Assembly: GCA_030427705.1 (NCBI GenBank)
Contig: JAUIBR010000060.1
Coordinates: forward strand, 1-36,368
Reading direction: 5' to 3'
DNA: 36,368 nt
DNA from: a bacterium
Lineage (GTDB): Bacteria; Myxococcota_A; Bradymonadia; Bradymonadales; Bradymonadaceae
Position numbers and translations under genes: made by a program. Position 1 is the first letter of the stretch. Each line of letters begins with the position of its first letter. This document shows, in pieces, positions 15,310 to 22,932 of this stretch. The notes below the pieces were generated by a model that saw nothing but the letters and a program-made list of their open reading frames with translations, did not search any database and was not told the DNA's origin.

Positions 15310-16151
15310 CCATCACGCTGGTGTTCGCAGTCCTGTTATTGCCAATCACCGTCGCAGCCGAAGACGAACCTGTTGAATGGGATGAATCCTATCGACGTGT
15401 AACCACGCTCGAGAAAGGCCTCGCGATTTCGTATCTGCTGGGCTCGGTAAGCCTGAAACTGGTGACCGATGACTACCGGGAAGCGCGTCTGAAAGGGCCA
15501 GTCGGGCCGGATACAGCAGTTCGAAGCGCGCTCGTTTCCGAAACCGAGGATGGCCGAAACCGCGCCGCCAGTATCTCAGATTTATCCATTTACTCTTCCC
15601 AGGCGATGGTGGCGTTTGAAGCGCTCTACGTTGGCTTCGTACGCAATAGCCCGGACGCCGGAACACAGATGTTTTGGATCGGCGCAAACGCGCTTGGGCT
15701 CTCGCTGTTCGTGAACACCGTCGCCAAATACGCATTCCGACGTGAGCGCCCCGGTGATGGCGCCTGTTACGACAGCGACGACCCAGATTGTCCAACCGAA
15801 GAAACCGTGAGCTTTTACAGCGGACACACAGCGGCCGCATTCTCGGCCGCGGGCGTTTTGTGTAACAACGCGTTCTTTATCGACGTCTATACGTCGACGG
15901 ATGCATGGACGAACTACATCGCCTGCGGAAGCACAGCCGTACTCGCCGGATTCACCGGCGCACTTCGCATCGCCGCGAACAAACACTACTTTACGGACGT
16001 GTTAACAGGAGCGGTGGTCGGGGCAGGAATCGGGTTCCTCTACCCGTGGCTCGCGCACTACGCGACCTTCGGTGACGACGAAAGCTCCGTGACGGTTGGG
16101 GCGTTTGGCGACCCAGACGCCTTCGGCCTGACGCTGTTTGGAGAATTCTAA
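15252..16151 (+). CDS. PAP2-family membrane phosphatase
   Basis: This 299-residue protein has a signal peptide or first membrane helix (about 18-36, [18 protein letters not shown]). The three phosphatase motifs are KYAFRRERP (159-167, K-x6-R-P), YSGH (189-192) and R239-x5-H245-x3-D249 (RIAANKHYFTD). It likely removes phosphate from a lipid such as undecaprenyl pyrophosphate or phosphatidic acid at the periplasmic face. The start overlaps the aminotransferase by 58 bp. Motif 2 reads FYSGH rather than the common PSGH. Its stop overlaps the stop of convergent speB by 3 bp, leaving no intergenic terminator. Confidence 0.88.
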   Translation: MRTHNRQLHSGQLPGCHWLAITLVFAVLLLPITVAAEDEPVEWDESYRRVTTLEKGLAISYLLGSVSLKLVTDDYREARLKGPVGPDTAVRSALVSETEDGRNRAASISDLSIYSSQAMVAFEALYVGFVRNSPDAGTQMFWIGANALGLSLFVNTVAKYAFRRERPGDGACYDSDDPDCPTEETVSFYSGHTAAAFSAAGVLCNNAFFIDVYTSTDAWTNYIACGSTAVLAGFTGALRIAANKHYFTDVLTGAVVGAGIGFLYPWLAHYATFGDDESSVTVGAFGDPDAFGLTLFGEF

Positions 16152-16963
16152 GCGGCGAGCAAGACCAGCTCACGAACACATTTAGCGGCAAGCACGGATG
16201 AACATCCGGTTGGGTCGAGGCCCGGCGAAAGCTCCATCACGTCGATGCCGACTATGGTGCTGTCCTTCAAAGCCTTCAGGATCGCCTCAAACGTCGACCA
16301 ATCGATACCGCCCGGCTCCGGCGTGCCTGTACCTGGCATGAATGCTGGATCAAACACATCAAGGTCGAGCGTGAGGTAAATCGGGCGGTCCTTCAACAAC
16401 GCTCGTAGCTCATCAACCGTTCGGGCGTACTGCCCGCACGATGTTAGCTCCGAGTATTCTTCCGCCGTTCCAGACCTGATACCAAACTGGATGAGGCTGT
16501 CTCGGTCCAGGAAGTCCAAGATTCGTCGCATCGCACAAGCGTGACTGTTCTCGAGCCCCAGGTACTCTTCGCGCAGGTCCGCATGCGCATCCAACTGCAC
16601 CACTAACACGTCCGGATGTCGGTCAAAAACCGCTCGAACAGCAGGCGGTGTCAGCGAGTGCTCACCACCCAACATCAGAGGTACACCACCGCCTTTAATG
16701 ATCAGTTCGGCGGTCTCTTGGACTTGCGCAAGCATCGGTTCTGGCGCGCCGAACTTCTCGGCCAAGTCACCCAAGTCCGAGAAACTCACGTCTTCAAGGT
16801 CCTTGCCCTGAAAGAACGAAAACGTCTCCAGACCGTAGCTCGCCTCGCGAATTGCGGTCGGACCGAACCGAGTCCCGGGACGAAACGATGCCGTGCCGTC
16901 ATACGGCGCACCAAAAATCTGGACGATGCCTGAATCGCCCTCGTCTGCTGCGATGAACGTCAC
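16148..16963 (-). CDS. speB: Agmatinase (ureohydrolase)
   Basis: Ureohydrolase fold of 271 residues, normal length. Mn-binding residues are His102 (GGEHS), Asp125/His127/Asp129 (DAHADL) and Asp200/Asp202 (DLDVFDP). The SHACAMRR loop (His141) is the form found in archaeal-type SpeB enzymes. It should convert agmatine to putrescine and urea. Because speE precedes it, it could instead act on N1-aminopropylagmatine to give spermidine directly, as in Thermus. The start is GTG, overlapping the speE stop as GTGA, so translation is coupled. No arginine decarboxylase is in the window. Confidence 0.9.
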   Translation of the reverse strand: MTFIAADEGDSGIVQIFGAPYDGTASFRPGTRFGPTAIREASYGLETFSFFQGKDLEDVSFSDLGDLAEKFGAPEPMLAQVQETAELIIKGGGVPLMLGGEHSLTPPAVRAVFDRHPDVLVVQLDAHADLREEYLGLENSHACAMRRILDFLDRDSLIQFGIRSGTAEEYSELTSCGQYARTVDELRALLKDRPIYLTLDLDVFDPAFMPGTGTPEPGGIDWSTFEAILKALKDSTIVGIDVMELSPGLDPTGCSSVLAAKCVRELVLLAA

Positions 16964-17796
16964 TTCAGATCCCGTTTGATATGGTTTGGTATCGCCATCG
17001 CCCCAAGGTGAATCTCACGGTTGTAGATCTCGGTTTGGGATTCGATGAACTCCATCCGCGCGTCAATAATGTCACGCGGTGACACATTTTCTGAGGCGTA
17101 GGTCCAGCTCCACGCGCCCGCCGAATAGATCATGATCGTCTGGTAGAATGGATGCGCATTTCCGAAGACTTCGCGCACGGTCTTTACCATTTCGATATGC
17201 GTCTGCTTGAACAGATGGGCGGACTCACTCTGCGTCGACAACACGCCCTGCGCGGTCAACTTGGCCTTGCACGCCTCATAGAAGCTCTTGTTGAAGAGTC
17301 CCTCCGCCGGGCCAACCGGGTCGGAACCATCCACGAGGATGACGTCGTAAGGCTCGATATCGTCACGCTTCACCCACGCAATGCCGTCGCCGATGGTCAG
17401 ATGCAGACGCGGGTCGTCCCACGATGCACCGATGGTTGGCAGGTACTTCTTCGAGACCTCGACCACCAGGCCATCGATCTCGACCAAGTCCACATGCTCA
17501 ACCTCGGGGTAGCGCAGCACTTCACGAGCGGTTCCGCCGTCTCCGCCGCCGATAATCAGAACACGTTTAATGCTGGGCGCGGTCGTCATGACCGGATGCA
17601 CCAACATTTCGTGATACGTCTTTTCGTCTTTCTCTGCGGTCATCCACAGATCGTCGATGAGCAAAGCGCGTCCAAGCGCATGCGTGTCGATGACACTCAC
17701 GGTCTGGAACTCGCTTTTGCCCATAAACAGCGTCTCTTTGACGCGCAGACCAAAGCGCACACCGACGTCGAATTCTTCGTCGTACCAGAGAGCCAT
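16960..17796 (-). CDS. speE: Spermidine synthase (aminopropyltransferase)
   Basis: This 278-residue enzyme transfers the aminopropyl group from decarboxylated SAM to putrescine or a related amine. It has an N-terminal beta domain (1-55) with GKSEFQTVSV. YHEMLVHP (61-68) and the SAM-binding GGGDGG (83-88) follow, with Glu107 in VEIDG, and catalytic Asp157 in DGSDPVGPAEGL. AAAGGGAGAAACC before the ATG is a good ribosome binding site. It is middle gene of speD-speE-speB. An 83-bp gap to speD carries a copy of the 34-bp structured repeat. Substrate (putrescine or agmatine) is not decided by these motifs. Confidence 0.93.
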   Translation of the reverse strand: MALWYDEEFDVGVRFGLRVKETLFMGKSEFQTVSVIDTHALGRALLIDDLWMTAEKDEKTYHEMLVHPVMTTAPSIKRVLIIGGGDGGTAREVLRYPEVEHVDLVEIDGLVVEVSKKYLPTIGASWDDPRLHLTIGDGIAWVKRDDIEPYDVILVDGSDPVGPAEGLFNKSFYEACKAKLTAQGVLSTQSESAHLFKQTHIEMVKTVREVFGNAHPFYQTIMIYSAGAWSWTYASENVSPRDIIDARMEFIESQTEIYNREIHLGAMAIPNHIKRDLK

Positions 17797-17830
17797 GGTT
17801 TCTCCCTTTGGAATTGAAAAAAGAGGAACT

Positions 17831-17864
17831 GTTCCTAAGAACCTAAGGTTCTCAAGGACCTAAG
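17831..17864 (-). repeat. 34-bp structured repeat between speD and speE
   Basis: On the minus strand this reads CTTAGGTCCTTGAGAACC and continues TTAGGTTCTTAGGAAC. It aligns along its whole 34 bp with 9736-9769 at 28 identical positions. GAACC-TTA-GGTTC and GTTC-TTAG-GAAC can form alternative small hairpins. It is in the sense direction of the spe transcript. A CTTTTTTC run follows at about 17825-17818, so partial termination or processing here would tune speE against speD. Confidence 0.55.
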
Positions 17865-17879
17865 ACATCACTTCTGAGG

Positions 17880-18293
17880 TTAGGAACCAGTCTCCACCAA
17901 TTTAGGCTCGGCGAGTTTATGCTCGACGATGCGCATCGATGGAGTGAAGGGGCGAATCCCTCGCTCGACAAACAGCTTCTCGAATGAGCCTGCTTTCAGA
18001 CCTTCGAAGAGCACGTCTGCACCTGCGTGAGGATTGCAGTCACCGCACGTATAGAAGTCGACAGCGGCGTAGCCAGTTTCTGGCCACGTGTGGATCGACA
18101 GGTGCGATTCGCTAAGAACGATGACGCCTGTCACACCGACAGGCTCAAAACGATGAAATACTTTCTGAACTTCAGTTGCGCCTGAGGCCACAACAGCTGC
18201 TGACATAACAGCTTCGATTTTTTCGCGATCATTCAAGATTTGCGAATCACAACCGAAGAACTCAACTAGTAGATGCCGTCCAAACTCTTCCAA
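17880..18293 (-). CDS. speD: S-adenosylmethionine decarboxylase proenzyme
   Basis: This 137-residue pyruvoyl enzyme makes decarboxylated SAM for SpeE. The start is TTG 18293, since TAAAGGAGGG lies exactly 7 nt upstream. With this start the catalytic residues fall at Glu62-Ser63 (self-cleavage, LSESHLSIHTW), His68 and Cys83. These are the same positions I recall for the Thermotoga maritima enzyme. The N-terminal GRHLLVEFFGCD is the family opening. It belongs to the small prokaryotic class 1B, which dimerises. A clear promoter (TTGACC-17-TAGATT) and a leader with two hairpins precede it. Confidence 0.95.
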   Translation of the reverse strand: MEEFGRHLLVEFFGCDSQILNDREKIEAVMSAAVVASGATEVQKVFHRFEPVGVTGVIVLSESHLSIHTWPETGYAAVDFYTCGDCNPHAGADVLFEGLKAGSFEKLFVERGIRPFTPSMRIVEHKLAEPKLVETGS

Positions 18294-18377
18294 CGCATAA
18301 CCCTCCTTTAAGCGGCACCATTGCCGCAGGCTAACATGCGCTCCGCCAAAAATTGCGGACGCTATTTTGAGCGCGTG
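18294..18377 (-). promoter_or_regulatory. speD leader with two hairpins next to the RBS
   Basis: In the transcript the leader folds into GCGTCCGC/GCGGAGCGC (18362-18338) and then GCGGCA-ATGG-TGCCGC (18327-18312). The second stem ends one base before the TAAAGGAGGG ribosome binding site. Such placement could let a ligand or polyamine state change ribosome access. I do not recognise a known SAM or polyamine riboswitch. Confidence 0.4.
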
Positions 18378-18406
18378 AATCTAGAGATCCCGATCCTCGG
18401 GGTCAA
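18378..18406 (-). promoter_or_regulatory. Promoter of the speDEB operon
   Basis: On the minus strand TTGACC (18406-18401), a 17-bp spacer and TAGATT (18383-18378) form a good sigma-70-type promoter. It lies about 85 bp before the speD start codon. This fits an operon starting at speD, separate from the DUF302 gene upstream. Confidence 0.6.
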
Positions 18407-18445
18407 CAAAATTCGCACGCCGAACTGTGCATTTTCACCGCAGGT

Positions 18446-18841
18446 TTAGGCATTGTCGAGAGCTGCTTTCAACAAGCCAGCAACTTGCTCTGCAATCTCG
18501 CCCATTTGCGGGTTGTCGACGACCTGGAACATCGCATGCGGGTCAATCGCTTCGATCACCGAATCGCCGTCTTTCTCGTAAACCACAACATTGCATGGAA
18601 GCAGCAAACCCAGCGGTTTCTCTAGCTGAAGGGCTTGATGGGCGTATCCAGGGTTGCATGCGCCGAGGATCTTGTACTGATCAACATCGACATCCAACTT
18701 CTTCTTCAGGGTCGCTTTGACGTCGATCTCGGTGAGCACTCCGAAGCCTTGTTCAGCCAGAGCTTCGCGAATGCGCTGCTCAGCGGTGGCGACGTCCACA
18801 CCTTCAAGTGTTCTGCGAAATCCATACCCATGTGTTTCCAT
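18446..18841 (-). CDS. DUF302 family protein
   Basis: I choose ATG 18841 (METHGYGFRR), because GGGAG lies 5 nt upstream; an ATG 12 bp earlier is the alternative. The 131-residue protein fits DUF302: VDVATAEQRIREALAEQGFGVLTEIDV, then ILGACNPGYAHQAL with the conserved Cys62, and LGLLLPCNVVVYE. These small proteins have unknown function; some are linked to thiol or redox chemistry. It lacks a signal peptide. It is 52 bp downstream of the Ig-like lipoprotein gene and may be the last gene of the long minus-strand run. Confidence 0.88.
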   Translation of the reverse strand: METHGYGFRRTLEGVDVATAEQRIREALAEQGFGVLTEIDVKATLKKKLDVDVDQYKILGACNPGYAHQALQLEKPLGLLLPCNVVVYEKDGDSVIEAIDPHAMFQVVDNPQMGEIAEQVAGLLKAALDNA

Positions 18842-18893
18842 GAAAACTCCCATGTTTCAGACGGGACGATTCTAATCACATGGGAGGCGTTGG

Positions 18894-19988
18894 CTACTGC
18901 GCGTTACCGAATTCTTCGTACGCTTCGCAGAAGCCCTCTGGTGGCCAGACTGCGGGTGGCTCGCAGAAGCCTAGACCGCGGTCGTCCACAATCCCACACT
19001 CGTCTTCACAGATGACAGGGTGGCCTTGTGGTCGACGATTTGGTGCAACCCACTCACCGGCAACCGCAGCAGCACCCGCTGCATACTCCGTCTCGCGGCC
19101 GTTGCTATCCAGGATGATCTTCGAGAACGAAAGTGTGCCTTCGATCCGGTCATTGCCCTCTTCGTTCTTAACCACCACGCCAAACAATCGCAGGTCTACG
19201 AGCTTGAGCGTCAGCGGGCCCAACGGCAGCTGAATCAAGGTTGGATCCGTCTCTACGCGGCGGGTGCCGTCGTCTTCGACCTTCACAAAACCCGCGACGT
19301 GGGCGGTCCACGCGAGGTTGCCATCATCAACGAGAAGTTGCTCGGGCACCGCAGTGTTGTCTGCGAACTCAGGACTGACCGGGTCACCCTCGGCACCCGA
19401 CATGACAAACGTTCCGTCCTTGAGCGTCTTCATATCTGAGATGAGCGTTAGGACCGCTGGCAGCGGCTCGTTCACGCTACCCACCATAATGTAAACGCCG
19501 TCTTGGAACTCCAAATCAACTGTGTTGATTCGGCTCTTGTCTTGGAACTGGAAGTCAAAATAGACGTTGCGACCTGTGTCGTTTCCGTCCTTGTCAGCCA
19601 AGCCCGGGTTGATGTCCAAGATCAGCGGTGGACCCGCAGCGCCAAGACCGTCTGGGTCGAAGTCAATTCGCGCTCGGCGGCGGTTTTCCAAGACCGTAAT
19701 CGTCACACCATCGCAGGTTTCGCCGTTGCGACACGCATCGACAAATGGATCAGCATCATCCGGAATCTCCAGCTCGATATCGCGCACATCACCCCAGAGC
19801 GAGATGGCCAGTGAATCCGCGTCGATCTCTTCGCTAAAGCGCACAAACAGCGAGTCCCCAGGACCGAACACGCCGCCCTCGGGTTGCACCAAAACCGGTT
19901 CCGGCGGGGCGTTGTAGGTCTCGCAACCCAGGCTCAACATCGACGCCAATACGGCGACGCTCAAGATTCGGCTAGTAACGGAATTCAA
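18894..19988 (-). CDS. Lipoprotein with N-terminal Ig-like (SbsA-type) domain
   Basis: This 364-residue lipoprotein has a lipobox SLGC (Cys22). An Ig-like module (about 28-130) opens with EPVLVQPEGGVFGPGDSLFVRFSEEID, the pattern of bacterial SbsA/Big_5 domains. A second beta-rich region (about 150-300) has no family I can name. The tail is Cys-rich (CEDECG, FCEPP, GFCEAY), suggesting disulfides outside the inner membrane. Its start lies 17 bp inside the end of the outer-membrane barrel gene, so the two proteins are probably made together and may form one envelope complex. Confidence 0.75.
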   Translation of the reverse strand: MNSVTSRILSVAVLASMLSLGCETYNAPPEPVLVQPEGGVFGPGDSLFVRFSEEIDADSLAISLWGDVRDIELEIPDDADPFVDACRNGETCDGVTITVLENRRRARIDFDPDGLGAAGPPLILDINPGLADKDGNDTGRNVYFDFQFQDKSRINTVDLEFQDGVYIMVGSVNEPLPAVLTLISDMKTLKDGTFVMSGAEGDPVSPEFADNTAVPEQLLVDDGNLAWTAHVAGFVKVEDDGTRRVETDPTLIQLPLGPLTLKLVDLRLFGVVVKNEEGNDRIEGTLSFSKIILDSNGRETEYAAGAAAVAGEWVAPNRRPQGHPVICEDECGIVDDRGLGFCEPPAVWPPEGFCEAYEEFGNAQ

Positions 19989-21933
19989 AGCGATTCTCCA
20001 CCATGTACGACTTCACTGCGTCGCCATTTTCGTCTTGTATTGCGGCGCCAGGGAAGAGGATTGCCCCTTCCACCGTCCAGTGAAAATAGTGTTTGTATTT
20101 GTAACCCAATTGCAAATCCACCTCGGTACCGTAGTAGCGAGCAGGCTTTCCGCCGTGGAAGTTCACTGCGTCATCCGCAATTTCGTTTCCGTCTTCGCCG
20201 AGTGACGTCAGAATCGGGTCGACAACACCACCGCTCGCCGCCGACCACGCCATCAGCGCGCCAACGCGGCTGAAGAAGTTATGCGTCTCGTTCTTAAATA
20301 GGTCGGTGTAGATCTGAGGGAAGATGGCGATTGCATTGTTGAAACGCCCTTCCGAGGACACCTCGGTAATTGGGAAAGACTCGGCGTCCAATCCGATGAG
20401 GTTCTCAATCCCCACAGCCGCAGAACGCGCGCTCTCAAACTGCATAATGTGCTCGAACAGCAAGAGCCCCACGTTCATGTCGCGCGCGAACTGAAACTGC
20501 GTAAGCGGCGTCGTAACGCGAGGGTCGTCGTCACCGCTGGCGTAGTCGAACTCAAACGTGAACATGAACGGGCCGAGGTTGTAGTCAGCGATGAACTGAA
20601 GCCCGTGGCCAACGATGTCTTGGACCTGTGCGTCCGTGCCGGACAATACCGCGAAGCCTTCGGCAACTTCGCGCGTCTGACCGTTGATATGCATGTAGTT
20701 CGTGATGAGCTTGAGGTCGCCGAGTTGGCCGCCAAGCGACATTGGAAAGCCCCAGACATTTGAATCAAACTGCTCGTTCGTCAGGTTGACCATCGCGATG
20801 CTTGCCAGGAGGTTCTTCCACTCCCAACCTAGCCAGTCAGCCTTCTTCTTTCGGACCTCGATCGTTCCACCCAGCGACGTCAGATTGTCATCGACAAGGT
20901 AGATATTGTCCTGCGTCTGCCAGTCATAGAAAACGGCCCCAATCACACCATTATCAAGGCTGGGGTCGGCGACATGCTGATAGCCATAGAGCAGCGTGTA
21001 AAACGCCTCGTCCAGTTTGGTTCCAAACAACACGCGGTCCGCAGCATCGGAGTTCTTCGAGACACCCCAGCGGTTGTATGGACCACCATCGTGCGACGGA
21101 ATGCCCGCGCCATATTTCTTGGGCTGACGTCCAACGCGGATGATCCCGAACGGCAAGTAGACATCGGCATACAGGTAGTTGATCTCCCAAATATCCGACT
21201 CAACAAGCACCGGACCATAGGCTTCGCGATCAAGCGGGTCGCCGTCTGGCTTTAGCAGCCCAATACCAAACTTCGTCACATTGGGCCGGTTCGACGTCAG
21301 GGTGACACCCGAGTTAGACCCTGGTGTCCCGCCAAAGTCCCCGTTGTCGCCAAACAAGACGCCATCAAGGAAGTCGGCTTGAAAACGAATCGCGCCTACA
21401 CCGACCTTTGCCACAGTGGTGTCCAACCGGAAGCGTTGCTCGGTCCAATGCACGTCCTGAACTGTCGTCCCACTGAGCTCCAGCGGATTGATGCTCAGCG
21501 TCCGCACACGATACTCCGGACTGATCGTCCATTGGATATCGTCCAAATCGAGGAAGTCATCTTCCGTCGCGTTGGGATTCTGGCGCTTCTCGCTGTGCAG
21601 CGTGGGAGGTTTCTTCATCCCGCCCTTGGTTTTGAACGGCTTCGAATCCGCCGACGGAACCACCGCGATCGGCTCATCACCGCCATCGTCCACCGTCTCC
21701 TGCTTCTTCAGGATGACCGGTGAATCCTCGGTGGGCTTGGGCTTTTCTTCGTCTTTGGGCGCTGAATCCGGCTTGGCTTCCGCGTCCGCAGCTGCCGGCT
21801 GCGCGTCAGGTTTCTCTGCCCCAGGCGGGTCAGCTGGCGCGTCTTGCGCGTGTAGCGCAGGAGCCAACCCCAAGATACAAAATGCCGCTAGAATCGGCGT
21901 AGATCGTAGTGCTCGCACGAGACTTCCATACAA
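19972..21933 (-). CDS. Predicted outer-membrane beta-barrel protein
   Basis: This 653-residue protein has a signal peptide (about 1-29, cleavage near ALHAQ). A long Pro/Ala/Glu/Lys spacer (about 30-110) leads into a C-terminal region (about 135-653) of alternating amphipathic strands that ends in FEFRY. The terminal aromatic residue and strand pattern are outer-membrane barrel hallmarks. Segments such as RVGRQPKKYGAGIPSHDGG and AYGPVLVESDIWEINYLYAD resemble a myxobacterial family I remember as TIGR04551; this is unverified. A porin-like channel is likely. The spacer might bind peptidoglycan or partner proteins. It is followed by a coupled lipoprotein and lies 33 bp after the XdhC-like gene. 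Confidence 0.78.
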   Translation of the reverse strand: MYGSLVRALRSTPILAAFCILGLAPALHAQDAPADPPGAEKPDAQPAAADAEAKPDSAPKDEEKPKPTEDSPVILKKQETVDDGGDEPIAVVPSADSKPFKTKGGMKKPPTLHSEKRQNPNATEDDFLDLDDIQWTISPEYRVRTLSINPLELSGTTVQDVHWTEQRFRLDTTVAKVGVGAIRFQADFLDGVLFGDNGDFGGTPGSNSGVTLTSNRPNVTKFGIGLLKPDGDPLDREAYGPVLVESDIWEINYLYADVYLPFGIIRVGRQPKKYGAGIPSHDGGPYNRWGVSKNSDAADRVLFGTKLDEAFYTLLYGYQHVADPSLDNGVIGAVFYDWQTQDNIYLVDDNLTSLGGTIEVRKKKADWLGWEWKNLLASIAMVNLTNEQFDSNVWGFPMSLGGQLGDLKLITNYMHINGQTREVAEGFAVLSGTDAQVQDIVGHGLQFIADYNLGPFMFTFEFDYASGDDDPRVTTPLTQFQFARDMNVGLLLFEHIMQFESARSAAVGIENLIGLDAESFPITEVSSEGRFNNAIAIFPQIYTDLFKNETHNFFSRVGALMAWSAASGGVVDPILTSLGEDGNEIADDAVNFHGGKPARYYGTEVDLQLGYKYKHYFHWTVEGAILFPGAAIQDENGDAVKSYMVENRFEFRY

Positions 21934-21966
21934 AAGAACTATTTCTGTGGGGCGATCATAGCCGCG

Positions 21967-22932
21967 CTACCGCTCCGAGAGCAACTGCGCAGCGATACTT
22001 ACCGCGATCTCATCGGGGGTATCGCTTTTCATGGGCAAACCGATGGGTGCTACCAAGGCGTCTAACCATGCCTTTTCGACGCCATTCTCGCTCAGTGCTT
22101 TGACGATGTTTCGGATCTTCGTCTTGCTACCCATCACACCGACATACTGAAACTCAGCGTTGCTGTCGGCGAGCCCCTGTAATGCCTCGATGTCGGTAAG
22201 CATGCCCGTCGTCATGACGACGACATCGGTTAGGTGGGGATATCGAATCTTCGCCGCGGCATTCTCGTAGCTGTCCACCAGCTCCAAGGTGTTCGCGTAG
22301 ATATTGTCCAGAAATGTTCGGCAATCCGGCCGATCGTCGAACACCGTCACGACATATCCCAATTGTCGCAGCAGGCGACTGAGGGCAAGTCCGCAATGCC
22401 CGCCCCCCATGATCGCTACACGCTGCGTCGCGAGGAGTTGCTCCTCGAAGTAAACATCGTCTGTGGACCCCAACGTGATGGGCGGTTCGCCCTTCACCGG
22501 CGAGCGGTACTCTAGCTCCAAACCTGAGCCGCGGACCGTGAAAACACCGGGCTTGTCGTTGGCCACGAGGTCCAAAATATCCGCGATGATATGCGCGTGT
22601 TCTGGCCCAACCACAAACTCAACATGGGTCTGTTCGCCTGCGCAGATCAGGCCGGACGGCTCACCAGATTCTGGGTTCTTGCGATGAACGAGTCGTCGCA
22701 CGGTGGGCTCAAATCCACCATCCAACGAGCGTTTGGCGCGACGGATGATCTCCATCTCCATCCCGCCGCCACCGATCGTGCCTACCGGCTCGCCGACCGC
22801 AGGGACGTACATGCGGGCGCCTGCCGTTCCTGGGGAATGCTTGGTGTTGGCCGCGACAATGACCACGAACACCCGCTGACCGGATTCGATCGCTGTCAGG
22901 ACTCCCGACCAGAAGTTCGTGACATGGCTCAT
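21967..22932 (-). CDS. XdhC/CoxI-family protein
   Basis: This 321-residue protein has the two XdhC/CoxI parts. The N-terminal region contains GTIGGGGMEMEI (53-64). The C-terminal Rossmann domain contains RVAIMGGGHCGLALSRLLRQLGY and FDDRPD, ending with GLPMKSDTPDEIAVSIAAQLL. XdhC proteins bind molybdenum cofactor, help sulfurate it and insert it into xanthine dehydrogenase-type enzymes. No such enzyme is encoded in the window, so its client is elsewhere or its role differs. The ATG overlaps the upstream stop as ATGA. Confidence 0.9.
   Translation of the reverse strand: MSHVTNFWSGVLTAIESGQRVFVVIVAANTKHSPGTAGARMYVPAVGEPVGTIGGGGMEMEIIRRAKRSLDGGFEPTVRRLVHRKNPESGEPSGLICAGEQTHVEFVVGPEHAHIIADILDLVANDKPGVFTVRGSGLELEYRSPVKGEPPITLGSTDDVYFEEQLLATQRVAIMGGGHCGLALSRLLRQLGYVVTVFDDRPDCRTFLDNIYANTLELVDSYENAAAKIRYPHLTDVVVMTTGMLTDIEALQGLADSNAEFQYVGVMGSKTKIRNIVKALSENGVEKAWLDALVAPIGLPMKSDTPDEIAVSIAAQLLSER

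Noticed and set aside
18301-18377. Known SAM riboswitch before speD
   Set aside because: The leader has two simple hairpins but not the conserved cores of SAM-I, SAM-II or SAM/SAH types that I could recognise.
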